Source: Dendrophyllia cribrosa (taxonomy: Eukaryota > Cnidaria > Anthozoa > Scleractinia > Dendrophylliidae). From it: a stretch of 64,000 bases of DNA. Every line of letters starts with the position of its first letter. Position 1 is the first letter of the stretch. The notes beneath the pieces are model-generated. The model made no database searches. It had not been told where the DNA came from and worked only from the letters and a program-made list of their open reading frames with translations. Below are positions 1-12,002 of this stretch, piece by piece. Both the position numbers and the translations under genes were made by a program. The stretch spans positions 1,658,981-1,722,980 of the forward strand of contig JAJLRJ010000010.1 of NCBI GenBank assembly GCA_024195265.1. The letters run 5' to 3'.

Positions 1-905
1 CGAACTTCTGTCTTAAGAGCAAGCGCGGCTCAATTTATGCTAACTTTAGGCAGAATAACCATCTGGTATACGAAGCATCACGTGCAAGAAATAAAAAGAA
101 CAATTAATTAGTCAATACGCCCCTCATTTGTCAAACTGTTTTTCGCCGCTACAGCTGTTATTCTGTAGTATTCCTCAAAAACTGTTACTTTATTGTGTGT
201 AAGGAAGTCGTTCAAATTATTTCGGTTTGGAAACAGCGACAACACACGATGCTCCTTTGCGAATTTTACCGATGAATTTTATTCACACGTATTACTGATT
301 GCAATAACGCCACATTTTCTAATACCTGACTAAAGTGGACAGTTTTTACAAATAATGCTTTTAGTCATTGACTGTGTACACATTGTCGTAATTTGTAATA
401 AGCGAGGTTAAAGTGTCGCAAATGAATTGTGCAAGAACATTGTTGAATTTTGTGAGTCAGTGAAAAGAGAAAATATTGATTTCTTTTTAAAGTGCCGACT
501 TTATTTCCAAGGTTTCCCCGGACAGCCTCATTAATCGTAGCAGGTGGAGATTTTATTCCGTCTTTTTTTACCATTGTTAAAGAAATTTAATTCACGAATC
601 AGCCTTCTATCACTGGTCTCTTTTCATGATCTTTCATGAAAGACTTTATTTCCACGTTATCTATAAAATGAGAAAATAAAAACAGCTCTCTGTTTGTTAC
701 AACCAGACCATCCCATTAGAAGGAAAGACAGAATTTCGAAAAGGGTTTGTTATTCATTATAAAACTGTTCGTATGCTTAAATCGATAATCGATGTCTTTA
801 ATTGAGTTTTTCTGTTCAACCGTATTAAATGTAAAAGTGGAAAGTTTTTTTCTTAAACGCTTATTATTCCTCATAGCATTTTAGAACGGGAATACACACC
901 AAAAC
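1..905. repeat. Distal part of a GPCR repeat unit (5' flank of an off-window receptor)
   Basis: Bases 1-300 closely match the sequence just upstream of each receptor in this window (from 4385, 12043 and 18481). A further receptor copy therefore very likely lies just left of the window on the minus strand. Bases about 545-900 match 62170-62560, where the same sequence has become joined to a truncated receptor. No coding region is convincing here. Confidence 0.75.
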
Positions 906-2530
906 GAGAGTAAATATATACACCTTATTCGATGGTTTAACAGATTATACGCACGGATATTTTACAATTTACGTAGTATTATATCGAGTCCGGCAGGGGC
1001 AAGAAAAAAATGCGAGCAATGAAAATAAATATTCCGTCCTTTTCACACACAAAAAAGTTTGATTACCTTATTCTTCATTCATACACGACTCTATTATTTG
1101 CGTTGACTATTACTTGCGTCAACTTAAAAAGACAAAAAGGTATAAAAATATACAAAAAAAAAAAACATCTCTACAAACAGATCAGCCGATTATAACTTCC
1201 ATATAAATTTGAAAAGGGTTTGTTATTCATCTTAAAATGCTAAAATCGATAAAGGAACTTTAAAACCCCTCATGTTTACACATTGCGTCTTTAATTAACT
1301 TTTTCTGTGTTTAACCGCATTAATAAATATGCAAAAATGGAGAGTTGTATTCACAAAGGGTTGTTATACCACTAAAAAATATGCCCTGACAAAAACTCTT
1401 ATAATTACTAATAGGTCAGTTGCTGGAGACGAAATAGTTTGCTAATCTTCATTTCCCCTGCTGAGTGTTAAGCCTATTAAAGGCAAAACTGATGTGGCTT
1501 GATAATACTAATCGTGACTCATAGAGCCTCTAACTTGTGTAAACACCATTAAAACAGAAGCTTGATGTCTCGCGTTGCTTTAAATGGTCTAGGAAACTTT
1601 CTCAAATTTACAAACAATAAAAGTCATTCAACACCTGTTACTTTTTTTTTTTCTTATCGAAAACAAAATAACCCACTTCGCGCGCATTTTCTCGCAGGCT
1701 GGGAGCATCTTGCTCGGAATTTAATATTCTGTCTTTTTCACACACAAAAAATAAGTTTGGTGACCTTATTCTTCATTCATACACGACTATTATTTGCGTC
1801 GACTAAAAATATGATATGGGGAAAAAGAGTTATGCTTCTAATAGACAGATTCGGATAAAAGATAAAATAAATGAACAATTCTACATGTTTGCAGCTTGTG
1901 TCACTAACTGACTTGCTGCCGTATTGTCTCGCAATTACGGAAGAGTTTACTAAGTCCAGTAGATAACGACGGCCAATTGGTAACAACCATTATTCATTTA
2001 CCAAATAAGTCTTCGCTCAATAATGCATTACCAAAGCCTTTGCCGACTAATTTTGTATTAATACCAACAGATAATACGCGCGGATATTTTATGATTTGCG
2101 TAGTATTATTTCGAGCCCGGCAGGGGTGAGAAAAAATGTGAGCAATGAAAATAAATATTCCGTACTTTTCACACAAAAAAAGTTTGGTTACCTTATTCGT
2201 CATTCATACACGACTTGATTGTTTGCGTCGACTAAAAATATGATATGGGAAAAAAATAAATAAAATAAAATAAAAATAAATAAAAAAATAAAATAAATAA
2301 TAAAATAAACGATTCTACATGTTTGCAGCTTGTGTCATTAACTGACTTGCTGCTGTATTGTCTCGCAATAATTTTATATGCCCAATATATAACGACGGCC
2401 ATTATTCATCTACCAAATGAATCTTCGCTAAATAATGCATTAACAAAGCCTTTGCCGACTAATTTTTCATTAATACGTCTCACAGCGATCCCAGGGATCT
2501 TATTAAAAATCGTTGGTTATTTTTGGTGTT
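906..2530. repeat. GPCR-unit spacer block, copy 1, with internal duplication
   Basis: This spacer recurs in the other units at about 9240-10140, 15120-16560 and 55560-56470. In copies 1 and 3, but not 2 and 4, a roughly 250-bp stretch is duplicated in tandem with an offset near 430 bp (about 1796 and 2225 here). Bases 906-1010 hold a short dispersed repeat also seen near 6170, 39650 and 62600. Bases 2255-2310 are a degenerate A/T-rich (AAATA)n tract. Small open frames beginning MSR are conserved at the start but lose frame at poly-T runs, so I treat the block as non-coding. Confidence 0.65.
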
Positions 2531-3403
2531 AAAGCACAAGTCGGCAATAATTTAGTTTTTGTTTTATGGCTTTTGTATTCTGATAAAGACTTTTCATAAT
2601 TCAGAAAATATGTTTGGTATTAGCCTTGATTCAAAGGAACACCTTTCTAATATTGACAGCGGATGAGATCATTTATTAAACCACACAAGAAGACAGGCAC
2701 ACCCAACGAATATCTGTTCGCAAGCCTTTAGTTGCCTGAAAAATTTCTGAATTCCTTAGACTAGAAACCGGAGCTTTCTATTGTAAAATGTCGCTTCACA
2801 CTTTCGTAACATCGAAACATCCAACGCCTTTTGTTTTCAGAGGAAGAAAATATGTGGTTTTGCTTATGAAATAAGGTCAGCTGGGATTTTCCGAAGAGAA
2901 AACGGCGAGCTAATTTGAGAGATAAGATTTCCTTTCGTAAAATTTTCTGCGGCTGAAATATTCAGCTAAATGATCCAAAAATGATCAAACTTTATTAGCT
3001 TTTACATAGTATTATTTAAAGGCACTAAAACGGTATGGAAAACAGTTCCTGGGGAACCTGAAGTGCGAACGATCAGCAAAGATCACAAAATGATATGACA
3101 CTGCAATATACACTTAGTATATTTACAATTTATTCTTACACTTTATTCAAAATTCTAAAAAAAATTTACACTTTCTAGGTCTAAAGAAAAGCATCATTTA
3201 AGTTTAACATTTTAAGAATGTTTTTTTTTCTCTGGACATTCGTAAAAGTAATCACAATCGTTCCTTTGATTTTCATTTTAGTTTAGGTTAGTTTTTAGAA
3301 ATGATAATAATTACAGGTGGGAGTGCCACGATGGGCTCACAATGTTTTAAGGCGCAATATTGAATGTTGTAATGAGAGTCATAATGGTTTACTTGGTGTA
3401 CAA
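2531..3403. repeat. Conserved 3' flank of GPCR copy 1
   Basis: This 870-bp stretch lies directly downstream of the minus-strand receptor and is conserved in all four units (also 10141-11042, 16561-17479, and 56471-56625 plus 60647-61397). Its position suggests 3' untranslated and downstream sequence duplicated together with the gene. No open reading frame persists across copies. Confidence 0.6.
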
Positions 3404-4357
3404 TTACCCGACATACTTCAAGAGTCTTTTAAGACCTTGACGATAGTTTCCACTGAAAATGAAACAGATGAACGTGTTGATGGCACAATTTGCGTGAACC
3501 AAAAAATTGGCGATATCCAAATAAAGTTCAAGGTCACAAGAGAATCTGACCTGTGCAAAATTAATAAGCGTTGCGATAACACTATAGGGTACCCAGCATA
3601 ATATAAAAACTAACACGATAGCAATGGCCATTTTAAGAACGTTTCTGTTCCTTTTTGCTCGTTGTTCGTCTGCATTGACCGACGGCTCGCCTGGAATCTT
3701 CTGTAACGTGAGCTTAATTACGATGATGGAATAAAGTATGACCAGCAAGATTATGGGAATATAAGTAAATACAACAAATGTTGAAAGAACGTAATTTGCC
3801 GCGGATGATAAATCTCCAAACATTTCATTCCATTTACTCAAGCAGTTCTGTTGTCCCGCTTGGTTTTCAACAAGTTTAAAAATGAATAAGTATGGCGAGA
3901 AGACTGCTATCGGGACGATCCACGTGACGAGTATAAAGAACGGACACCGCTTTGAACCGATGAGTGGACAACGGAGGGGAAATACCACAGCTCCAAACCG
4001 ATCCACTGCTATCAGAACCAGGCACTGAACAGACACAAGAAGGGACGTATATGATAAGAAGGGGACCAGTTTACACAAAGCCTGGCCAAGAGGACCACTG
4101 ATAAGCCAGGAGTCCGTGTAAAACCATGTTAGTCTAGACGGGAACCAGAATATTGGAAACAGCAGATCAGACATTGCCATGTTCACGATGAAATAATTGA
4201 TCGGTTTTCTCAATGTTTGCGTTTTATAAACAGTCAACGCGATGAAGGAATTCCCGGCCAGCGAAACAACAAGGATCAGAGAGTAAGCAATGTTATATCC
4301 AATTTTCTCTGCTGTAGGATTAATCAGACTGGAGCAGCTCGCGTTCAATCCATTCAT
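3404..4357 (-). CDS. Class A (rhodopsin-like) GPCR, intronless, copy 1
   Basis: A 317-residue seven-transmembrane receptor. Visible landmarks are GNS in TM1 (residues 35-37), SDLL in TM2 (63-66), the ECL1 tryptophan, Cys95 paired with Cys172 of ECL2, DRF instead of DRY at 119-121, Trp146 in TM4, Pro201 in TM5 and CWVP at 254-257 in TM6. TM7 carries NTFIC instead of NPxxY (294-298). An N-glycosylation site, NAS, lies near the N-terminus and the C-tail is very short. The pattern fits peptide-receptor-like family members, but the ligand is unknown. It is the only intact copy here that keeps the TM6 proline, and the only one that lost the TM7 proline. The start codon position matches the other copies. 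It should act at the plasma membrane. Confidence 0.9.
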   Translation of the reverse strand: MNGLNASCSSLINPTAEKIGYNIAYSLILVVSLAGNSFIALTVYKTQTLRKPINYFIVNMAMSDLLFPIFWFPSRLTWFYTDSWLISGPLGQALCKLVPFLSYTSLLVSVQCLVLIAVDRFGAVVFPLRCPLIGSKRCPFFILVTWIVPIAVFSPYLFIFKLVENQAGQQNCLSKWNEMFGDLSSAANYVLSTFVVFTYIPIILLVILYSIIVIKLTLQKIPGEPSVNADEQRAKRNRNVLKMAIAIVLVFILCWVPYSVIATLINFAQVRFSCDLELYLDIANFLVHANCAINTFICFIFSGNYRQGLKRLLKYVG

Positions 4358-4748
4358 CGTAGCTCTATTTCTCTTTCTAGAAATCGAACTTCTGTCTTAA
4401 GAGCAAGCGCGACTCTATTTATGCTCACTTTAGGCAGAATAACCATCTGGTATGCGAAGCATCACGCGCAAGAAATAAAATTAACCATTAATAAGTCAAT
4501 ACGCCCCTCACTTGTCAAACTGTTTTTTCAATACAGCTGTTATTCTGTAGTATTCCTCAAAAGCTGTTACCTTATTGTGCGTGAGGAAGTCGTTTGAAAT
4601 TTTTCGGTTTGGAAACAGCGAGAACACACGATGCTCCTTTGCGAATTTTACCGATAGATTTTTCATTTTATTCACACGCATAACTGATTGCAATAACGTC
4701 GCATTTTCTCGGCTAATACCTGTCTAAAGTAAACAGGTATAACAAATA
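4358..4748. repeat. 5' flank of GPCR copy 1
   Basis: The sequence is repeated upstream of every receptor (compare 1-300, 12003-12396 and 18440-18830). It should contain the receptor promoter and 5' untranslated region, but no specific promoter element stands out. Confidence 0.5.
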
Positions 4749-4935
4749 GAGCGATTTTCGTATGACCTTGAAATGGAACGCGCGTACACAGCCAAAACAA
4801 CAAATGAACGCGAAAGGTAAACATAAGATTGGTTTATCGAACAGAAGCAAACGCGCGCGGATTTTGATTGGCTTATCAAACATACAACATGTTGAATACA
4901 AAAAAAAGTAATTTTCCGCTGTTTTCCGCAACTCG
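4749..4935. mobile_element. Solo left end of a TA-flanked DNA transposon
   Basis: After a TA at 4747-4748 the sequence GAGCGATTTTCGTATGACC begins. This matches the left terminal inverted repeat of the complete element at 12399-13215. About 185 bp are shared with that element; the right end is missing, so this copy is truncated. Confidence 0.6.
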
Positions 4936-5673
4936 ATAGATTTTTCATTTTATTCACACGTATAACTGATTGCAATAACGTCGCATTTTCTCGGCCAATA
5001 GGTGGTTTGCAACCAATCTCTAGAGACATAGATAACAATAGTGAAACGAACAAATGCTGGTGGACGAACAAAAGGAGCTAATGAGAGAACTATTGTTTAT
5101 GTCCACCAGCATGGCGGCGATGACGTAACATGAAAACCACCTATAGTGGAATCTTTGTTTACCTTTTTTGCCTCATTAGCATATACGGCTCATTCTCTTA
5201 CCTAGCTACAAAAAAAATCAACACTGAATATTGAAAGGGCAAAGCACAATTAGCTTTCTCTGGAAATTTGAGCCCGATATAATAGATACACTTCGTGCAA
5301 TGCTGTTTTAAAAACTCAAAATTTTACAAAGAATGTATGTCTCGGCGCTTTTGCCACCCAACAATTTTGCAGTTTTTATCAGCAGATATTTCCTTAAATA
5401 TTGCATGAAAAAAGCTAAAAATTGCATAGATTACTAAGTTTAACAAGCTCTTTGAACTTTTGAAGTCAATTTGTATTTAGCACGGTGCCTTCTCTGCGTA
5501 AATTCGTATGCTAATGAAGCAAAATGTAAACAATGACGTCAGCAAAAATCGCCCTATACGTGCCAAAAGTAAACAGGTAAAACAGATCATGGTTTTAGTC
5601 GTATTTCATTTATTTGCCCGCGCTCCTACTGGTGACGTAGGATACATGCGTGCAGCTCGATACGTCACGCGCG
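4936..5673. other. Spacer without recognisable gene
   Basis: The stretch repeats part of the receptor 5' flank around 4930-5000. It also contains a block near 5140-5210 that recurs at 18815-18870 and 44610-44670. I see no coding potential. Confidence 0.5.
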
Positions 5674-5994
5674 TCCTATGATTTGCATGCGCCCATACTG
5701 ATGACGTAGGATGCATGCATTATAACTCGATAAAGCACGCGCCTTATGTCACGAGCGTGCTTTATTAAGGGAATAAAATGTCCTCTGATTTGCATGCGCC
5801 CATACTGATGACGTAGGATGCATGCATTATAACTCGATGAAGCACGTGCCTTATGTCACGCGCGTGCTTTATTAAGGGAATAAAATGTCCTATGATTTGC
5901 ATGCGCCCATACTAGTGACGTAGGCTGCGTGCATTATAACTCGATAAAGCACGTGCCTTATGTCACGAGCGTGCTTTATTAAGGGATTATTATT
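5674..5994. repeat. Three tandem 107-bp repeats rich in TGACGT and hairpins
   Basis: Units start at about 5674, 5781 and 5888. Each contains GATGACGTAGG or GTGACGTAGG, a GCATGC core, and an inverted pair around ATAAAGCACG and CGTGCTTTAT that can form a hairpin. Related sequence recurs inverted at 6285-6380 and again near 39460-39500. This is probably transposon-derived foldback DNA. Confidence 0.75.
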
Positions 5995-7320
5995 CGACTG
6001 TGACATCATCTTACCTTATAAGGAAAAGAGAACATGCAAAATATCCGAGCGTATTACACAGTAGATTGCCGTATTACACCTTGGTGTTCTGGTTTAAAGA
6101 CACAAGCTATTATAAATAAAAAAAATTTCAGTCGAATTTCAGCCCCTGCGGGGCTCGGGAAAATACTACGAAACTCGTGAAATATCCGCGCGTATTATCT
6201 GTTAAACCATCGAATAAGGTGTATATAATGAACTCGAACCATCCAATCAAAGCGCGCGCATTTCTTTGAGCATTTTATAATCCGTTAATAAAGCACGCAC
6301 CTTGCGTCACGCGCGTGCTTTATCGAGTTATAATGCACGCAGCCGACGTCACTCGTATAGGCGCGCGCAAATCATAGGGCGTTTTATAAAGGAAATAGTA
6401 ACCTTGTTCCTCGTGCATTGTTGAGTTATATAAACACTTGGGAGTTTCAAAAAACACTCAAGAAGTGCGAGAAGAACTATAACTTCTCAATGGGACGACA
6501 GAGATTGTTAATTCTGATTTCTCCGTTGAGTGTATAAAGCAAGTACATGTATAAATCGTCCAGCAGAGTTCTCAAGTTTACATACAATGACAAAACATTT
6601 TAAAAGACCTGTGTTCTTAAAAATTCCCAAGTGCTTATATAACTCAATAATGCACGAGGAACAAGTTTTTTTATTTTTTTTTTTATAAAATAAAAACGGT
6701 TATAATAAACCTTACGTCATGCGCGTGCTTTATCGAGTTATAATGAACTCGGTTTAACCAATCATAGCGCGCGCATTTCCTTGAGCATTTTATAATCCGT
6801 TAATAAAGCACGCACCTTGCGTCACGCGCGTGCTTTATCGAGTTATAATGCACGCAGCCGACGTCACTCGTATAGGCGCGCGCAAATCATAGGGCGTTTT
6901 ATAAAGGAAATAGTAACCTTGTTCCTTGTGCATTGTTGAGTTATATAAACACTTGGGAGTTTCAAAAAACACTCAAGAAGTGCGAGAAGAACTATAACTT
7001 CTTAATGGGACGACAGAGATTGTTAATTCTGTTTTATCCGTTGAGTGTATAAAGCAAGTACATGAATAAATCGTCCAGCAGAGTTCTCAAGTTTACATAC
7101 AATGACAAAACATTTTAAAACACCTGTTACTACGTCACTTCCTATGTTTACCGCAAACAAAACCACCCTCTTCGCACGCTTTTCTCGCAAGCAGGAAAGA
7201 CTTGTTACGCGATATTTCTGCTACAGTTTACTCACTAAAATGGGTCACTATGGATGGAATGATTTACTCAGTATTTTGAGATCAGTTTACTCAGTTCTTT
7301 TGCTGTGAAATATATTGTGG
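5995..7320. repeat. Tandemly duplicated foldback repeat (offset about 515 bp)
   Basis: The block at about 6251-6605 is repeated almost unchanged at about 6766-7120. Each copy holds the inverted GCACGC and GCGTGC hairpin, a GACGTC site, and a 3' stretch that also appears at 40240-40680. A small open frame at 7102-7308 is part of the repeat and is not considered a gene. Confidence 0.75.
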
Positions 7321-7745
7321 ACGTACCGATTTGCTCTGACTCTGAAGGACTCGCGCTCCAAACGTCAGGCAGCTTTTTTAAATCTTTTCACGGTGATCAA
7401 TTTATCAACTCAGTTCATAAAACCAAATTTGTTCTGAGTTCTACGCGCATTTTGATTGGTCATTACCTATGATCTATAAGAGTACAGACGTACAGCTATT
7501 GTTCTTTATACAATGTACTGAGTTCTACGCGCATTTTGATTGGTCATTTCCTATGATCTATTAGAGTACAGACGCACAGCTATTGTTCTTTATACAATGT
7601 ACTGAGTTCTACGCGCATTTTGATTGGTGATTACCTATGGTCTATTAGAGTACAGACACACAGCTATTGTTCTTTATACAATGTACTGTATCTACGCGCA
7701 TTCTGATTGGTTATTACCTATGATCTATTAGAGTACAGACACACA
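7321..7745. repeat. 84-bp tandem repeat, about 3.6 copies
   Basis: The motif CTACGCGCATTTTGATTGGT recurs at 7441, 7525, 7609 and, slightly changed, 7692. The spacing is 83-84 bp. Each unit also includes GAGTACAGAC and TTCTTTATACAATGTACTG. It is non-coding. Confidence 0.85.
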
Positions 7746-8380
7746 GTTGACGTCATGGAGAATTTGTTTTATCTGTTTCGTCCAACATGGCGGACAGTTT
7801 TGAAAATGTGGACGAGATTATTCCGGAAAAGGCAAGTGAAGGCATCGAAAAAATGTTTAGCAGAAGATTTTGACAATTAACGAATCGACGAAACCGAAGC
7901 GAATGGTAGTTTTGTTGATGTGAAAAGTGCCGAAATTAGAAAAAAGTCATAATCACAGTCGAGTTCTACGAGGTTAATTTTTCTCACTTTCATTGTCATT
8001 GGTCGCTGATGTTTTTACCACATTTCAACGTTTTGTAGCCTGTGATCTACAACTGAACAGACGCACGGCAAAATGGAATCTATTTGTTAAATATGATACG
8101 TCGAAAGCTGTTACCGGACTGTACCTTATTGTGTGTAAGGAACTCGTTTGAAATTTTGCAGTTTGAAAACAGCGACAGTGCACGATGCTGCTATATGCGA
8201 ATTGTACCAATATTAATTTGTTTCCATTAACTGTTCACACATTGTGAAAATTTGTATTAAGCCAAGCTTAGTGCCACAAATAAATTGTAAGAACATTATT
8301 AAACTTTGTGAGCCAGTGAAGTGAGCTATTACTTCGTTGTTGACTCGTGTATACACGATGCGTTGAACGAGCTGTAACCA
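7746..8380. repeat. Unit spacer shared by copies 1 and 2
   Basis: The sequence closely matches 13370-13912 of the next unit, except that the latter carries a small hairpin insertion. Open frames here are short and not conserved. I see no gene. Confidence 0.5.
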
Positions 8381-8384
8381 TTAA

Positions 8385-8815
8385 AGGGGCTATGTCGCAA
8401 GGTGAGTCTGCGCAATAAGTTCCTGTCATGTGACGTCACCTGACGTCACACATGTCAAATTTCTATTGTACCCTCCCGGATCGCGGCAAGTTTTATCGCG
8501 CTTGCACTCATGTCGAACCACGCGAGGTAAACAAACACACGATCGATTTCGCTTTTAAATTCCTCCCCAACTTCAACCACTACTGGAAGACATCGAATTT
8601 TTCGAAGGTACGACTAACAAATCGCAGAAATAATTTACCAAAAATCTAGCCAAGTAAATACTCTAACTAATTTGTAAACTTGAGATCTATCCTTCCACGC
8701 AATACGACGGGATGGAACGGATTGCAGCGAATTCGACAGTAATGGCCGCCAACTTGATAAAAATTCAAGTTGTTAGTACCCAGTACTCACCCGCCATCCT
8801 CGCGACATAGCCCCT
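8385..8815. mobile_element. MITE with TTAA target duplication, copy 1
   Basis: Inverted ends AGGGGCTATGTCGC and GCGACATAGCCCCT lie between TTAA at 8381-8384 and TTAA at 8816-8819. The 431-bp interior contains no transposase and is shared with the copy at 13917-14360. TTAA duplications are typical of piggyBac- or Kolobok-mobilised elements. The 54.5-kb unit appears to be an empty site near 54513. Confidence 0.8.
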
Positions 8816-8819
8816 TTAA

Positions 8820-9003
8820 GCTCGGCGTTGAAGGGAGGGGAGGGTGGGGAGTTGGGCACAGGGGTGGAGGGAGGGGAGGGTGGGGAATTGGACACAGGAG
8901 GTGGAGGGAGGGGAGGGTGGGGGTCGATGGAGCAAAACGCCTAGGAGAGGGGAAGGTCCGAAGGTTGTTCCTTATTCACGAGTTGTCTCATAGGAACCTT
9001 TGA
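8820..9003. repeat. G-rich minisatellite, short copy
   Basis: This is a purine-rich array of GGGAGGGGAGGGTGGGGA-type motifs on the plus strand with potential to form G-quadruplexes. It is the short version of the 111-bp minisatellite expanded at 54560-55318. The open frame across it follows from the repeat length and is not a gene. Confidence 0.75.
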
Positions 9004-11042
9004 TTATTTTTTCAAGTGAGTCTCGTTTCAGAGATTCCTCGATAGCGCGACGACAACAGCAGGACAGAAACTCGGTTGCATTAACTCCGTCTTTTTTATT
9101 ATCTGTAGAGAAACTAATTCATTAGTCAGTCTATATTCATTCACGACGCACGACTGTATCTTCGCGTCAACTTAAAAAGACAAAAAGTATGAAAATATAC
9201 AAAAAACAAGATCTCTACAAACAGATCAGCCGATTATAACTTCCATAGAAATTTGAAAAGGGTTTGTTATTCATCTTAAAATGCTAAAATCGATAAAGGA
9301 ACTTAAAACCCCGCATGTTTACACATTGCGTGTTTAATTAACTTTTTCTGTGTTCAACCGCGTTAATTAATATGCACAAATGGAGAGTTGTATTCACAAA
9401 GGGTTGTTATACCACTAAAAATATGCCCTGACAAAAACTCTCATAATTACTAATAGGTCAGTTGCTGGAGACGAAATAGTTTGCTAATCTTCATTTCCCC
9501 TGCTGAGTGTGAAGCCTATTAAAGGCAAAACTGATGTGGCTTGATAATACTAATCGTGACTCATAGGGGCCTCTAACTTGTGTAAACACCAGTAGAGGAG
9601 AAGCGTGATGTCTCGCATTGCTTTAAATGGTCTAGGAAAGTTTCTCAAGTTTACAAACAATAAAAATCATTCAATGCCTGTAACTTTTTTTTCTTATCGA
9701 AAACGATATAACCCACTTCGCGCGCATTTTCTTATAGGCTGGGAGCATCTTGCTCGCAGTTTCATAATCTGTCTTTTTCACATAAAAAATAATTTCGGTC
9801 ACCTTATTCTTCATTCATACACGACTCTATTGTTTGTGTCGACTAAAAATATGATATGGAGAAAAAAGAGTTATGCTTCTAATAGACAGATTCGGATAAA
9901 GGATAAAATAAATAAACAATTCTACAGGTTTGCAGCTTGTGTCACTAACTGACTTGCTGCCGTATTGTCTCGCAATTACTAAAGAGTTTACTAAGCCCAA
10001 TAAATAACAATGCCCAATTGGTAACAAATATTATTCATCTACCAAATCAGTCTTCGCTCAAAAATGTATTACCAAAGCCTTTACCGAGTAATTTTCACAG
10101 CGATCCCAGGGATCTTAATGAAAAACGCTGGTAATTTTTGGTGTTAAAGCACAAGTGGGCAATAATTTAGTTTATTATTGATGGCTTCTGTATTGTGATA
10201 GAGATTTTTTTGTAATTCAGAAGATATGTTTGGTATTAGCCTTGATTCAAAGGAACACCTTTCTAATATTGACAGCGGATGAGATCATTTGATAAAACCA
10301 CACAAGATGATAGGCACACCCGACGAATCGTTTGGGTTAAATATCTGTTCGGAAGCCTTTAGTCGCCTTAAAAATTCCTGAATTGATGAGACTAAAAACT
10401 AGAGCTTTCTATTGTGAAATGTTGCCTCACACTTTCGTAACATCGAAACATCCAACGCCTTTTGTTTTCAGAGAGATAAAATATGTGGTTTTGGTTATGA
10501 AATAAGGTTAGCTGGGATTTCCCGAAAAGAGAAAGCCGCAAGCTAATTTGAGAGATAAGATTTCCTTTCGTAAAATTTTCTGCGGCTGAAATATTCAGCT
10601 TGAGAATCCAAAATGATCAAACTTTATTAGCTTTTACAAAGTATTCTAGAAAGGCACTAAGACGGTATGGAAAACAGTACCTGGGGAACCTGAAGCGCGA
10701 ACGATAAACAAAGATCACAAAATGATATGACACGGCAATATACACTTAGTATATTTACAATTTATTCTTACGCTTTATTCAAAATTCTACAAATTTACAC
10801 TTTCAAGGTCTAAAGAAAAGCATCATCTGTTAAAGTTTAACATTTTAAAAATGTTTTTTTTGATCTTTTTCTGGATATTCGTTAAAGTGATCACAATCGT
10901 TCCATTTATTTACATTTTAGTTTAGGTTAGTTTTTAGAAATGATAATAATTACAGGCGGGAGTGCCACGATGGGCTCACAATGTTTTAAAGCGCGATATT
11001 GAATGTTATAATGAGAGTCATAATAGTTTACTGGGTCTACAA
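9004..11042. repeat. GPCR-unit spacer and 3' flank, copy 2
   Basis: Bases 9004-10140 match the spacer block of the other units and carry a single copy of the segment that is duplicated in copies 1 and 3. Bases 10141-11042 match the conserved receptor 3' flank. No gene was recognised. Confidence 0.65.
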
Positions 11043-12002
11043 TTACCCGACACACTTCAAGAGTCTTTTAAGACCTTGACGATAGTTTCCACTGAAAATG
11101 AAACAGATAAACGGGTTTATGGCACAATTTGCGAAAGCCATAAACAAGGCGATATCATAATAAAGCCAAACCTCACAAGGGAATCTGACCCATGCGAAAT
11201 TTTTAATCATTACGATAACAACATATTGTACCCAGCATAATATAAAAACTAACACGATAGCAATGGCCATTTTCAGCACATTTCTGTTCATTTTCGCTCG
11301 TTGTTCGTCAGCATTAACCGATTGCTCGCCTGGAATCTTCTGTAACTTGAGCTTAATTACGATGCTGGAGTAAAGCATGACCAGCAAGGCTATGGGAATA
11401 TAAATAAATACAACATGTATGGAAAGATAGTAATTTCTCTCGGACGAGGAATCTCCGAAGACTTCATTCCATTGCCTTGAGCACTCCTGTTGTTCCGCTT
11501 GGTATTCAACAAGCTTGTTGACGAATAAGAATGGCGAGTGGACTGCCATCGCGACGATCCACGTGACGAGTATAAAGTACGGACACCGCTTTGAACCGAT
11601 GAGTGGAGAACGGAGGGGAAAAACAACAGCTCCAAACCGATCCACTGCTATGAGAACCAGGCTCTGAACAGACACTAGAATGGACGTATTTGATAAGAAG
11701 GGGACCAGTTTACACAAAGCCTGGCCAAGAGGACCACTGATAAGCCAGGAGTTCGTGTACAACGATGATAGATTCCACGGGAACTGGAATATTGGATACA
11801 GGAGATCGGACATTGCCATGTTCACGATGAAATAATTGATCGGTTTTCTCAATGTTGGCGTTTTATAAACAGTCAACGCGATGAAGGAATTCCCGGCCAG
11901 CGAAACAACAAGGATTAGGGAAAAAGCAATGGTTGTTCCAATTTTCTGTGCTGTAGGATTAATCAGACTGCAGTAGCTCGATCCATTCATCGTAGCGTTC
12001 AT
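11043..12002 (-). CDS. Class A GPCR, intronless, copy 2
   Basis: A 319-residue receptor with the same seven-helix layout as copy 1. It has two potential N-glycosylation sites at the N-terminus (NAT, NGS), GNS in TM1, MSDLL in TM2, a conserved disulfide pair, DRF after TM3, a conserved loop with IPGEQSVNADEQRAK before TM6, CWVQ in place of CWxP, and NPFICF in TM7. Compared with the other copies, changes cluster in ECL1, ECL2 and the TM6-TM7 extracellular end. It is probably a chemosensory or peptide receptor; the ligand is unknown. Confidence 0.9.
   Translation of the reverse strand: MNATMNGSSYCSLINPTAQKIGTTIAFSLILVVSLAGNSFIALTVYKTPTLRKPINYFIVNMAMSDLLYPIFQFPWNLSSLYTNSWLISGPLGQALCKLVPFLSNTSILVSVQSLVLIAVDRFGAVVFPLRSPLIGSKRCPYFILVTWIVAMAVHSPFLFVNKLVEYQAEQQECSRQWNEVFGDSSSERNYYLSIHVVFIYIPIALLVMLYSSIVIKLKLQKIPGEQSVNADEQRAKMNRNVLKMAIAIVLVFILCWVQYVVIVMIKNFAWVRFPCEVWLYYDIALFMAFANCAINPFICFIFSGNYRQGLKRLLKCVG

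Noticed and set aside
1562..1858. Conserved small frame starting MSRVALNGLGNFLKF, repeated in all units
   Set aside because: The copies lose frame at poly-T tracts soon after the start and end at different places, so sequence conservation reflects unit duplication, not coding.
8452..8649. 65-codon frame repeated at 13984
   Set aside because: It lies wholly inside the TTAA MITE, which has no transposase; conservation follows from the shared insertion.
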